Source: Haliclona indistincta
Lineage: Eukaryota; Porifera; Demospongiae; Haplosclerida; Chalinidae
Assembly: GCA_964017065.1 (NCBI GenBank)
Contig: OZ024786.1
Location: 9,677,047-9,741,046 of the forward strand
Length of the DNA stretch: 64,000 nt
Direction of reading: 5' to 3'
This document shows, piece after piece, positions 23,286 through 33,245 of this stretch; within the stretch, counting starts at the first letter, position 1, and each line of letters opens with the position of its first letter. A program made the translations under genes and the position numbers. The notes below the pieces were generated by a model. That model was not told where the DNA came from and did not search any database. It worked only from the letters and a program-made list of their open reading frames with translations.

Positions 23286-24367
23286 ACATATTGCTGGCAA
23301 GGACAACACAGCAGCTGACGCGTTGTCTCGTGATAACTTACCTTTATTCTCTGAACTCTTTCCCCAGGTAACTCACACGCAGGTACCTCGCCTGGTCGAG
23401 ACGTTGCTGCTGCACCACCCTCCAGATTGGACCTCACCGAGCTGGATCAGCACGTTTGTAAACTCTTTGACAAGGGAATCGCCCCATCAACAGCCGCCTC
23501 TTACCGCTCAGGTATCAGGAGATACCTAAGATTCTGCTCGATGTATCAGCTCACACCGTTCCCATTCAGAGAGACTTCGCTATGTAGATTTGTGGCTTAC
23601 CTTAACGTCAGTGGCCTTTCGTTTCGCTCTATCAATCTTTACCTCAGTGCTGTCCGGTTTGCCCAGATTGCAACGGGTCCCCAGATTGCTCATTTTAGTA
23701 TGTTACACGTGGTGTGAGACGTGGACAGCCTGCATATTCTCGTCCGCAGCGTATGCCGATTACTCCGGCAATTCTTCGCCTGTTGTTTAACACTTGGTCA
23801 AGACCTCCAATCACTTTCGAGAAGGCTATGCTTTGGGCGGCCTGCTGCTTAGGTTACTTTGCTTTTCTCCGATCGGGAGAATTTACCATAGATTGTTGTA
23901 CCGATCCCGACTTGGTCAGTTTTACTCCGTCTCAGTCGCACAGTGATGTAAGCGGGATTACACCTATCATCGACAGCCACGTCTGATGGTTCTAGTGTGC
24001 ACGCAGCGCTGGGAGAGCTGTGGGACGGACTCACGAGGACATATGCCCTGTGTCGGCAGTGCTGGCTTACTTAGCGAGGCGACCGAGCTCACTTGGACCT
24101 CTGTTTATTCACGAGAACGGCGCTCCACTGTCCCGCTCTTTTTTGGTGGATATACTCCGCACTACGCTGACGGATGCCGGAGTCGATACTGCTGGGTATA
24201 GTGGACACAGCTTCCGAATCGGAGCGGCTTCCGCAGCAGCGAGGGCAGGTGTGTCAGATTCGATGATTCAGACATTGGGTCGCTGGAGATCGGCAGCATT
24301 TCGTTTCTACATCAGGATACCAGTTGACCGGATAGTATCTATCTCTCATGTAATAAATCACTCGTAG
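23286..24367 (+). pseudogene. DIRS RNase H end plus tyrosine recombinase, with internal inversion
   Basis: RNase H tail in one frame (to 23,529) overlaps the recombinase frame starting near 23,427: LDQHVCKLFDKGIAPSTAAS, RYLRFCSMYQLTPFPFRE, YLSAVRFAQIA (SAM-like N-terminal domain). A frameshift near 23,714 leads to MLWAACCLGYFAFLRSGEFT, with the box I Arg. About 23,888-24,020 is then nonsense on the plus strand, but its reverse complement reads the expected YITVRLRRSKTDQVGIGTTI. After that, GRTHEDICPVSAVLAYLARR, GHSFRIGAASAAARAGVSDS (HxxR), LGRWRSAAFRFYIR (W and nucleophile Tyr). The catalytic set is present but the gene is broken by inversion and frameshift. Confidence 0.8.
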
Positions 24368-24933
24368 GATTGTCACCATTCGTAAATAGGGGTACTGGTT
24401 TCATTTCATGTATGTTTAGGTAGGAACAATGTTTATTATTTGAGTTATTGGTATATGTGATTTATAATGGATTTGGTTGGCGTCGTTATTAAGATCGGTT
24501 GTGTAGTCCAAAGAGTCATAGAATATGAAGTTGTCCATTCAGATATTCGTATGGTACCAGTGATTGGGAGTGTATAGCGCGGTGCGCTATTGGAGGATGT
24601 CATTCTGTCATAATACACTCCCAGTACGAGGCGCCTACGGGACCATCGTATTTGGGGCGTGTTGGCGGGCTGAGATCGAGCAGGTCAGGTGAAGTGCTAA
24701 TTGCTGGGTGTTGGGTGGTGCTGAATGCTAATTGCTGCTAACTGCTAAGCTTTCCCTCGCTAATTGCTAATGGGGAACACTCGCTGCTTAATATACTGCT
24801 CACACTTGCCGGTCTCAGCCCTTACTGGTCCTGTGTTTTAGAAGCACAGTGCGCTCTGGGGGAGTGGCCCATGTGATATACCCAAACCTCCTCCTCCCGC
24901 AGTAGCGGTTACAGAGGACTGAGATAAGAATTA
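23286..24933 (+). mobile_element. 5'-truncated DIRS-type retrotransposon fragment
   Basis: About 1.65 kb, starting inside the C-terminus of RNase H (HIAGKDNTAADALSRDN) and including the tyrosine recombinase gene and about 560 bp of 3' sequence with a hairpin (about 24,567-24,630, GGGAGTGTAT...ATACACTCCC) and CTAATTGCTAA repeats (24,715-24,772). The reverse transcriptase is missing. Insertion point is defined by comparison with 48.15-48.27 kb. Confidence 0.8.
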
Positions 24934-26182
24934 ACTCACTTTGTCTCCCTCGCTTGGTCTTCTGAACGATCTTCCCACTCAATGTACTATCTATAGCGCA
25001 CAATCTCTGAAATAAGCTCAAGCTCAAATCTAGTCTTGTCTCCAAGCCAAGTCGTGACATGCACACCTGGCAGGAAACAGCTATATTAGCAGCAACGTTG
25101 TGTGTATGTGTCAACTGCACGCGCTAGTGACTCATCAATAATAGATACAGCCTACCTAGCTAGCTACTGTACATAGCCATTGTGTTATTATAATTCTTAC
25201 ATACTGCTGCTGATCGATAAGTCATATTGGTCAATAATCGCCATCGTACGCTACAAAATACCATATTCATTTGCCTCAGCCAACAAAAGATTGGTAATAG
25301 TAGCATACATTTCCTTACATCTTGACAGAGAATCCAGATGTGCAGAAAGCTGAAATACGGGCATTGATTTGATTCTTTTATGCCTTTGACTTTGTACTAC
25401 GTACATATGCCTAGGAGAATGGTATGTAGTGTCTCAACTGGTGTAAGACAATGTGGACTAAAAGTTAACTTACTACGATCACGACCATATTGGAGCACGA
25501 CCATAATTATCTGCAATGAATGATGACTTAGACCACTCGGCCATCCAGACATCTGATGGGATAACTTGGTGACAACCGCTGTGAAAATTGCAGTCATGAT
25601 GAACCATTTCCAAAAAATGGATAATTAACAGATGCCTCTTAAAATTGAAAATTGTGGTGAGTTCATGATTTCAACAGTAATTCAGATTGAGCGTAGGAGC
25701 GTATCTTGCTCCATCACGAAGTAGCGTTATCTTACAGTAATCATATATTCAATTGTTTTTCAAATTCTTCACACAATAGTGTCGGTGAGTGATCTGATGA
25801 CGTGTGAACAGCAAGATTTGCGTCCTTTAAATTGAACCTTCCTCTATCAAATCACCTTCAGTTAACTTGTTGAGGATGCTTTCTAACTGCCTTGCCAGGC
25901 TAGATACACTTTCTTGCTGCTTTTGCAGCTGCCTGCAATTTGCTTGCTTGTTAATGTAGCAACGCTGTACCTTTATAAGCATGGTCCAGAGTGAGAATGT
26001 CTTTATATCGAGGTAAGTATATAAGTGAACTCAAATTGTTGATCTTTAAGGTCTTTCAAACTTCTGGGACGCTTTCAGGGCGAGAATACGAGCCTACCCT
26101 AGGCGAATCAAGCCTGGTGACACCTACAAGCAGAGAAAGTTTACCTAACTCATGCAAAAGTAAACAGTTATTATCATAGCAA

Positions 26183-26573
26183 CTAGCCTCTTCTTTGCAG
26201 AGAACCTCTAGGACGATAAGCGTAGGGAGTACAAGTCATGCTCACAAGAAAATAAGAAAGAAATAAGCACTCCACGTCTCCGAGAAATCTAAATACTATA
26301 AGTACTACTATACTATGCAGAATGAATGGCACCTGCAACAGCACTGCATGTAGTCTGAAGTGAGGAATCATAGCATTCAATGCATCAGAGTAGGCTCTTA
26401 GACAGTAGTACCTTGTGTCCATGCTTAACGTATAGGCGAGTAGCTTGTAGTATCCATTGGTATCTAGTAATGAGATCAGTGGCACATGACAGCCACTGCA
26501 TGTTGATAGCAATGGCATGAGCTGTAAATTTGACTCTTGTGCAGTGTGTGGTGGTGGTACCTACCTGGTTCAT
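26183..26573 (-). other. Unassigned duplicated frames in the segmental copy
   Basis: Overlapping minus-strand frames (VKFTAHAIAINMQWLSC, DLITRYQWIL) recur at 50,131-50,331 in copy II, there separated from the left half by the TTAA element. No family is recognised. 25,260-26,180 otherwise shows no gene. Confidence 0.25.
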
Positions 26574-26824
26574 CTTTTCCTCTTTCCTCTCTTTGCTCCT
26601 TATCCTTTTTTTCCTGCTCTAGTTTTGTGAAAACTAGAGCAGATGCGTTGGTTCTTACTTATTTGTTGACAAATTGTCATCAACAGGCATGTTGTTGAGT
26701 TGTCTATGTATGATCTTATAATGTGCTACAGGACTGTCTGCTACTATTGGAAGTAGACTCCAGCGTACGAATAGAGATGTAGTTTTGACTAGCAAACGAA
26801 ACTAGAGCTTTTTCCTGTTCTCCC

Positions 26825-28030
26825 AATGATTGTGACAGACAGAAGCCCAGGTACCCGAAAGGCAAACCTCAATTCTCATACTATCACTAGTGGCTAGTAG
26901 TGACTAGTTGTGAATTGAAATTTCAATTGACAATAATTATGATTATTAGCGTTGTGAATAGGCATCAAACATAATTCTTTTAAATTTTTGTCATGGATAT
27001 GTGCTATATAATTAATTCTTTATTTGTCCTTTTGTGGAGAATTTAAATTACAAAATTCTTTATTAAATTTTTGTGGTTTTCTAAACTACTCTAATTTTTG
27101 TGGTTTTATAAACTACTCTAGACTAGAGTAGTTTTGTGCAGAGCTTAGCAAATCTGACATAAACGCCACTTGACCTCAACACTCGTCTTTATAAAATTAT
27201 AGCTATAGCATAGAGAAATATGTTTAGTGCGATCTTTCTCAATCTCATTATAGAGCCGGTGCAGTGTAGTCGAGTGTATTTCTTTGCTTGACACCAGTAA
27301 CGTTCCATGGGATTTTACTAACAGTGAAACTTCAGCAAATAGGCGCACAAGTGACCTCGACTCTTTCCTCTAATATAGTTGTTTGATCTTTGAAATCCTA
27401 TGGTGTAGATTGTTAATACTATTTCTTTACCTCATGTTCACTTAATATTTCTCTCAGTCACTCTGAAACTAAGCCATTGACATCCACCCCTCTCTCCTTC
27501 AGCACTGTCCTCATTCCCTTCTAGAGTCCATCTTGTCTCACCATCCTCTCCACCTGACCACCCCGTTTATGTATGTGTCCTTCATAAAATTTAATGGCTG
27601 CTTACCTCCATCCTTAACATTCATCTTTTGATCATTTAATGCATCCTCTGGCAGTTTTATGTGAGACAGGGTGTTGTCAAAAATAAACATCCCTTGTGTG
27701 ACAGGATTTTTTTCAATGACTGTTATTGCTCTGTCAACCTGATCGATAAGCATGTTATTGTCCAAGTATCCTTCTACCGATGCCCGGTAGACCCGGTACC
27801 GTACTTTTTTAACCACGCTTTGCTATGATGTTAGGTGGTCGTTGGTTCAAAGGCATTCCACTCTCGTCCATGTTATAAAATTTGACCGGGATTGTCAAGC
27901 AGGTTGTCCTCTGTAAGGATATCTTCTAAAAGACTGATTTTCTGCATTCATCCGAACATGTGTTGTAGGGTCTCCACACCTTAGTGACAAATTTGGCTGT
28001 CTCTCCAAAAACATTCGCCACCAGCGTAAG
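26825..28030 (-). pseudogene. Pogo-like transposase relic P2
   Basis: Shares with P1 the left non-coding part (26,825-27,430, beginning GATTGTGACAGACAGAAGCC) and the deleted transposase. Here VYRASVEGYLDNNMLIDQVD, the FIFDN block and KMNVKDGGKQPLNFMKDTY stay in one frame (27,816-27,538). The HTH part right of 27,900 is shortened and joined to different sequence at 28,025. Inactive. Confidence 0.65.
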
Positions 28031-28069
28031 TATAGCCGGAAAATTTTGAGATAGTGCCGAGACCATCTG

Positions 28070-29180
28070 ATGGTATTTCTGTACACTGTATAACATAATT
28101 ATTCATTATTTCTGTTAAATCAGGAATCATTCTAACGTAAAAATGAAAATTTAAGTGCCCCCAGTATCGCATGCAAGAATTATACAGCCATGTTACAGCA
28201 TACATAGTTTATGCATGGCAGTATGGCTTGCATTGATGTAACAATCATTACGTTTTGATCACACAAGCACGAAATGATGAGGCAGAGTGCTCTTGCTCTG
28301 TCTATTGGCATTAAGTTCCAGTACTACATTCCAGATTTAGATAATTATTTCTAGTTAGCTAATACCACTTGTCTTCATTACCAACTTTTTTGCACGGAGA
28401 CTGCTTATAATTGCATGTATACTAAAGAATTAGCTCTCGTTTCATAACTCAAAGATGTACATGTAACTAAATTGCTATCGTCAATGTCAATCCCATGTTT
28501 ACTGCCTGGTCAATGGTCATCATAAATATACAATTTCTATTAGTCGTTTCACGTGATAGTGCTGTGCTGGCTTAAGATGGTCAGCGGCAAGGAAGTTTCT
28601 TCAAAAATTATTGACCACTGAGCTGTGTCTCTGTACATAGTGTTTCACATTGTTCCTTCACACAGGCCGTCGTGGCCATTTGTTTTTCTGTGAAAGGATC
28701 AGCAGTAGCTTGAGTTTTTTTTAGTTGGACAAGCTGTTGCCAGTCATGGCCATGTTCAGAGAAGATGTATTCGGCAAGTTCAGTGAAGTTGTTGAATGAC
28801 TTTATCATTCTGCCGTTTTTCTGATTGCACAGATTTTTGAATTGTTTTTTGGATGTTTTCTGGTTTTCAGTAACAGAGCAATATTATTGTTTCTAGAAGG
28901 CTAAAAATCCACTTGATTATGATGATGTCGAGACCGACATCCTGAGCGCAATATTTCCTGTATTGCACGAGCAGACGGTGCTTTTAAGGTTTGTAGCACG
29001 ACAGCTTGCTGCTGTCGTTTTCTTGAAGTCGAGCCAAGGCCAGTGGTGTATCCAGGAATTATACATTGGGAGGGCACCTCACAGACTCACAGTAGCAAAT
29101 GTAGACGGCGCGCAGAGCGTGCCATGAAAAATTTCCTAATTAATATTCATGAGTTCATGAATTCATTCACAATAACAATT
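28070..29180. repeat. Repeat D, copy 1 (matches 55,855-56,960)
   Basis: Nearly identical to 55,855-56,960. It includes a minus-strand frame at 28,808-28,608 (FNNFTELAEYIFSEHGHDWQ, then a Thr/Glu-rich tail) also present at 54,661-54,467 and 56,591-56,391. The frame may be an exon, as it is preserved three times, but no family is recognised. It ends with the hAT-like CAGTGGTGTATCCAGGAATT block at 29,042. Confidence 0.8.
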
Positions 29181-29399
29181 ATATAGTTAATCCTTCTGTT
29201 ACAATCACTTTTTGCAAACTGTGTGACAACTTCATCTAGATTAATTTTGGTAGATATTTCTCTCAACAGCCAGCACTGCAAGATCGCTTAACCTGTCTTT
29301 ACTCATTGTAGAACGCAAGTACGTTTTCAATTGTAGAACGCAAGTACGTTTTCAAAAATTTCAATGTAGTGAAAGTTTGTTCATGTATGTCCCTCTGAA

Positions 29400-29640
29400 G
29401 TAGTATCTGGGGAGTGAGAGAATGCTCATGAGTGTGAGAGGTTTCTACTGTTGAATATAGTCCTACACTAATGACTATTTTGTAACAAGCACATTATTTA
29501 TTCATTGACTGTTGCTATATAATCACTGCTCATTTATTCATTGTATAATCATTTGACACACCTACGTTATTTTGATATGACCATGTGCTATGTTGAATAA
29601 TAAGATAATCAGTTTCTCTCTTGAACAAGATTACATTGGA
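29400..29640 (+). promoter_or_regulatory. Possible 5' LTR and primer site region of the Gag element
   Basis: AT-rich sequence beginning near a TGAGAGAATG and ending TTACA immediately before TTGGAGGTTTAGACC, 110 bp upstream of the Gag ATG. The position suits an LTR end followed by a tRNA primer site. No second LTR is in the window, so this is inference from position only. Confidence 0.25.
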
Positions 29641-29748
29641 GGTTTAGACCGAGATAGATCCTCGACCATCGGAGCTGTAGAAGGCGCTCATCAACAATAA
29701 TTCGTCCTACAGTTCCGTATTTGGTAGCTGTTCCACGCTAGATATAGA

Positions 29749-31482
29749 ATGAGCCTGGACGGCGAGAACCCTGAGAGATCTTCTCCACGTGATAATGGTG
29801 ACACAGTGAGGGCCAAGGTTTACCCTTTGTCGTCGAGGAGGCTGACTCTGTCTCATCTTAAGGCACTGGGGACAGCTCTAGAAGTTCCCACGACAGCGAC
29901 AGCAGAAGATATCAGACTGATGATCGGCGGGGCGTTGTCGGACATGGGCAAGGAGCAGCAGAATGTCGAAGTAGTGCACCATGAGCAGTCGAGTGGCAGC
30001 GGAAGCATTGGCCTCAGAGACGAGAACGGAATATTCCTCGAGGTGAACTGTGAACCAGCCATGACGCCGAGTCCTATAGCCTTGAGCGATGACGAAGAGG
30101 AAGACGATGGGGAACGCTCTGGAAGCAGTGAGACGGCTAACCCGAAATCATGGGAAGAAACAGCTGAGACCGAGCAGGAGCGCTCGAATAAACAAGAGCT
30201 ACTAGAATGTCGTGTGGAGCTAGCTGAGACTAGGAACGCGCTTGATGCTGAGGTACAGAAAACACAAGCCCTAGAGTCAGAACTTACATCAAAAGTAGAG
30301 GAGGTGAGTGAACTGAAGGCGAGGTATGAGTGTGAGAGAGAAAAATCCCGTAGAACCTGGAAGTTACATTGCGAGCAACTCTCTCATTGGGATGCTGAAT
30401 TAGCCGACGGAGACGCTGAGATAGCAAGACTTAAAGCCAGGATTGTTGAGCTTGAACGGGAAAAGCAAGCCGAACACGAGAAACGAGTCAGCTTTGCACT
30501 ATCTTCAACACAGAGTAGTCTAAGTCCCAGAATTTCTCTAACTACTGCTACCAACCCAATTTACACGCCTTTTATCTCAAGCGTGCGGCCTAGCCCAACA
30601 CATACCCCAGTATCTTCCAGCACCTTTTCCCCTGCTGCATATACCTCTGTGACTATTTCTAGGTCCAGTCATGTTACGTGGCCTCCCATGTTGCCACCAT
30701 TTATTCCTGTAGCTGCTAGTACTGCTGCTTATGCAACAACTGCACATAGTTTATCTGCTGCTTATGCATCAACTGCACATGGCTTATCTGCTGCCTCTGG
30801 TGTTAATGCACATAGTTTATCTGCTGCCTCAGGTGTTAATGCATACCCACACATGCTAAACAGTTCATTTCAAGGTGACAGAGCTCCACGAGGTAAAGCT
30901 CCTCCTGTCGATTCTTTTACGGGAGAAGACTCAGCAATTCGCTTTGACGACTGGTTGCCCATCCTGTCACGAGCTGCTGTATGGAATCGCTGGTCTGATG
31001 AGGAGAGTCTCATGCAACTAGCAGGACACTTGCGAGGCAAGGCGTTGATCGAGTGGAATTTACTGAGTCCTGAGGAAAAGTGTACATATACAACAGCAGT
31101 ACAATCATTTCGTGCACGATTAGACCCTGGTAGCAAGGTATTAGCAGCACAAGACTTTCGTCATGCAGTGCAGAAGGATGAAGAACCAGTGTCAGGTTAC
31201 ATTCAGAGAGTTGAACGTTGTTTCCAGATTGCCTATGGCCGTGAAAACTTCACTGCAGAAACTAGAGAAGCTATCCTCTTTGGTCAGCTACAAGACGGTT
31301 TGAAATTTGGTATTATGAAGAGTCCAACTGTTTCAGGTTGCCAGTCTTATAAAGAGCTTAAATTGGCTGCGAAGAACGAGGAGAAACGCCTGATAGAACT
31401 TCGCCGTCGTCAGAAGTACCTACATCCTCAGGGTCATCAAGGTAGCCCAAGGACGCCAAGAGAGATTATCGTATACTTATGA
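29749..31482 (+). CDS. Gag protein of an LTR-type retrotransposon (3' end displaced)
   Basis: 577 codons from ATG. Order: a SAP-like helix pair near residues 30-62 (LTLSHLKALGTALEVPTTA); an acidic linker (about 105-150); a coiled coil (about 148-242, ELLECRVELAETRNALDAEV); a Ser/Thr/Pro-rich linker with repeated AHSLSAASGVN units (about 248-375); and a retrotransposon Gag domain (about 385-555) with FDDWLPILSRAAVWNRWSDE, LAGHLRGKALIEWNLL and QDFRHAVQKDEEPVSGYIQR, typical of Gypsy-type Gag. The frame ends at the insertion at 31,484. The missing zinc knuckle lies beyond it at 32,374. No protease or polymerase follows. Confidence 0.75.
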   Translation: MSLDGENPERSSPRDNGDTVRAKVYPLSSRRLTLSHLKALGTALEVPTTATAEDIRLMIGGALSDMGKEQQNVEVVHHEQSSGSGSIGLRDENGIFLEVNCEPAMTPSPIALSDDEEEDDGERSGSSETANPKSWEETAETEQERSNKQELLECRVELAETRNALDAEVQKTQALESELTSKVEEVSELKARYECEREKSRRTWKLHCEQLSHWDAELADGDAEIARLKARIVELEREKQAEHEKRVSFALSSTQSSLSPRISLTTATNPIYTPFISSVRPSPTHTPVSSSTFSPAAYTSVTISRSSHVTWPPMLPPFIPVAASTAAYATTAHSLSAAYASTAHGLSAASGVNAHSLSAASGVNAYPHMLNSSFQGDRAPRGKAPPVDSFTGEDSAIRFDDWLPILSRAAVWNRWSDEESLMQLAGHLRGKALIEWNLLSPEEKCTYTTAVQSFRARLDPGSKVLAAQDFRHAVQKDEEPVSGYIQRVERCFQIAYGRENFTAETREAILFGQLQDGLKFGIMKSPTVSGCQSYKELKLAAKNEEKRLIELRRRQKYLHPQGHQGSPRTPREIIVYL

Positions 31483-31560
31483 CGTCATTCAAAGGCGCCG
31501 CCAGGTCTATAAGTATGATAGCCTGACCTGTGGTCAAACCACAGGTCTGATAACAGGTTA

Positions 31561-32040
31561 TCAGACCTTTCCAATCAAAACAATTTGTACAAACAGCAAC
31601 AACAGCAGCATTTTATACAAACAAAAGTTCAAAGCAAGTGATTTTCTAAGTGATACTGTGTGAGATTCAAAGAAATGTTTCAAAGAAATGTTAAAAGTGC
31701 AGCCACTCATTTCTCCATAATTTTCAACTAAGCCATTCTTTATCTTCTCACAGATCTCCTTCTTTTCGACAACAGTAGTAGTCTGTTCTCTAACAGATAC
31801 CTCAGAAGATACCTCGGTTAATAAAATCTTGTCAGGATCATCAATTCCATCGTCAGAATTAGCCAACCACAGACAAAAGTTTTTAAACGCCCAGTTGTTG
31901 CAGCGGCGGGTGTTAGAAGGAACAAATCCCTTCTCTGCTTCCAATACTTCTTCTTCTGACACTTTCTGGAACCGATTCTTAGAGAGTGAGAGGGATAATC
32001 GTCTCTTTTTCACAGGGGGAACGTTCTCCTTATCTGCCAT
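31561..32040 (-). CDS. Truncated Crypton-type protein lacking the recombinase core
   Basis: 159 codons from an ATG at 32,040. The basic N-terminus (KENVPPVKKRRLSLSLSK) is followed by EKGFVPSNTRRCNNWAFKNF and CLWLANS, resembling the N-terminal SAM-like DNA-binding region of Crypton/DUF3504 recombinases (as in 46,157-47,545). After about residue 95 it switches to a short tail with MSGCTFNIS, similar in place to the NCSNITINF tail of the intact Crypton. The catalytic R-H-R-Y region is missing, so this reads as an internal deletion keeping DNA-binding and tail parts. The family link is from motif memory. Confidence 0.5.
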   Translation of the reverse strand: MADKENVPPVKKRRLSLSLSKNRFQKVSEEEVLEAEKGFVPSNTRRCNNWAFKNFCLWLANSDDGIDDPDKILLTEVSSEVSVREQTTTVVEKKEICEKIKNGLVENYGEMSGCTFNISLKHFFESHTVSLRKSLALNFCLYKMLLLLLFVQIVLIGKV

Positions 32041-32121
32041 TGTTGTAAATCACGAGGCATGTGAACACTACTGCGCATGCGCAAAATGGCCGCTAATGTG
32101 CAGCAAGCATACGACAAATCG

Positions 32122-32299
32122 TATATAGACCCACCTACCGCGCTCTATCATAGATAGCGACCCTTGGCCTCGGTTTCGGGTGTTACTGGTAGGATATCAG
32201 CCCTCGGCTTCGCCTCGGGCTGATATCCGACCAGTAACACCCTCAACCTCGGCCGCGGGTCGCTATCTATGATAGAGCACGGTAGGCGGGTCTATATAT
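32122..32299. repeat. Long palindrome with GC-rich loop, upstream of the truncated Crypton frame
   Basis: Arms of about 88 bp: TATATAGACCCACCTACCG from 32,122 pairs with the complement ending at 32,299. The centre is CCCTCGGCTTCGCCTCGGGC. Its inner edge is 82 bp upstream of the ATG at 32,040. Confidence 0.9.
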
Positions 32300-32315
32300 A
32301 ATACATACAGGCAGT

Positions 32316-32426
32316 CAACCACCACCTACTGATAGCTCTCTCAAGAACACACGGCAATGCTGCATTTGTGGTAGCACTGATCATCTACAGATAAATTGTA
32401 AAGCTTCTAAGAAAGAAAGTATCGTA
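32316..32426 (+). pseudogene. Zinc-knuckle end of the interrupted Gag
   Basis: After the insertion the plus strand reads QPPPTDSSLKNTRQ then CCICGSTDHLQINC, a perfect C-x2-C-x4-H-x4-C zinc knuckle, then KASKKES. It is cut at 32,427 by the start of pogo-like copy P3. It is the expected C-terminus of the Gag at 29,749-31,482. Confidence 0.8.
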
Positions 32427-33245
32427 AATTTCAATTGACAATAATTATGATTATCAGCGTTGTGAATAGGCATCAAACATAATTCTTTTAAATTTTTGTC
32501 ATGGATATGTGCTATATAATTAATTCTTTATTTGTCCTTTTGTGGAAAATCTAAATTACATTAATTTTTTGTGGTTTTATAAACTACTCTAAACTAGAGT
32601 AGTTTTGTGCAGAGCTTAGCAAATCTGGCATAAACGCCACTTGCCCTCAACACTCGTCTTTATAAAATTATAGCTATAGCATAGAGAAATATGTTTAGAG
32701 CCAGTGCAGTGTAGTCGAGTGTATTTCTTTGCTTGACACCAGCAACGTTCTATGGGATTTAACTCGCAGTAAAACTTCAGCAAATAGACGCATAAGTGGC
32801 CTCGGCTCTTTACTGATGTCTAATATAGTTGTTTGATCTTTGAAATCCTATGGTGTAGATTATTAATACTATTTCCTTACTTCATGTTCACTTAATATTT
32901 CTCTCAGTCCCTCTGAAACTAACCCATTGACATACACCCCTCTCTCCGTCTCACCATCCTCTCCACCTGACCACCCCATATATTTGTCCTTCATAAAATT
33001 TAATGGCTGCTTACCTCCATCCTTAACGTTCATCTTTTGAACATCTAATGCATCCTCTGGCAGTTTCATGTGAGACGGGGCTTTGTCAAAGATAAACATT
33101 CCTTGTGTGACAGGATTTTTTCAATGAGTGTTATTGCTCTGTCAACCTGATCGATAAGCATGTTATTGTCCAAGTATCCTTCTACCGATGCCCGGTAGAC
33201 CCGGTACCGTACTTTTTTGACCACGCTTTTCTATGATGTTAGGTG
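32427..33245 (-). pseudogene. Pogo-like transposase relic P3
   Basis: Starts at TTTCAATTGACAATAATTAT, as in the other copies, and keeps only the C-terminal transposase pieces: MFIFDKAPSHMKLPEDALDV, KMNVKDGGKQPLNFMKDKY and a short tail (VNGLVSEGLREILSE) on the minus strand, 33,099-32,869. The HTH part is absent; the copy ends near GGTGCAGTCAG at 33,245. Confidence 0.65.

Larger units (their letters stand above)
23168..25051. repeat. 118-bp direct repeats flanking the DIRS fragment
   Basis: 23,168-23,285 and 24,934-25,051 are the same 118-bp host sequence (ACTCACTT ... CTCCAAGCCAAG), differing at about three positions. The paralogous unoccupied locus has it once (48,152-48,269). The DIRS sequence begins and ends exactly at these repeats. 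Confidence 0.85.
20790..26630. repeat. Segmental copy I (paralogue of 43,690-50,335)
   Basis: Colinear similarity from GATTGTGACAGACAGAAGCC (about 20,790 and 43,700) through the pogo-like relic, the 22.2/45.5 kb small ORF, the 23.0/48.0 kb block, the 25.9/49.1 kb block, to the TTTTTTTCCTGCTC stretch at 26,620 and 50,320. Private to this copy: an inverted rearrangement at 22,485-22,800 and the DIRS fragment at 23,286-24,933. Confidence 0.85.
31484..32315 (-). mobile_element. Crypton-derived non-autonomous element inside the Gag gene
   Basis: Separates the Gag domain from its zinc knuckle. Contains the truncated Crypton frame 31,561-32,040, two perfect hairpins on its left side (ACCTGTGGTCAAACCACAGG at 31,525 and GGTCTGATAACAGGTTATCA at 31,544) and the long palindrome 32,122-32,299 on its right side. 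Exact ends cannot be set because no empty site is in the window. Confidence 0.55.

Noticed and set aside
23849..24034. Minus-strand ORF with recombinase-like sequence read as an independent gene
   Set aside because: It is the inverted piece of the plus-strand DIRS recombinase; the rest of the frame is antisense to the normal parts.
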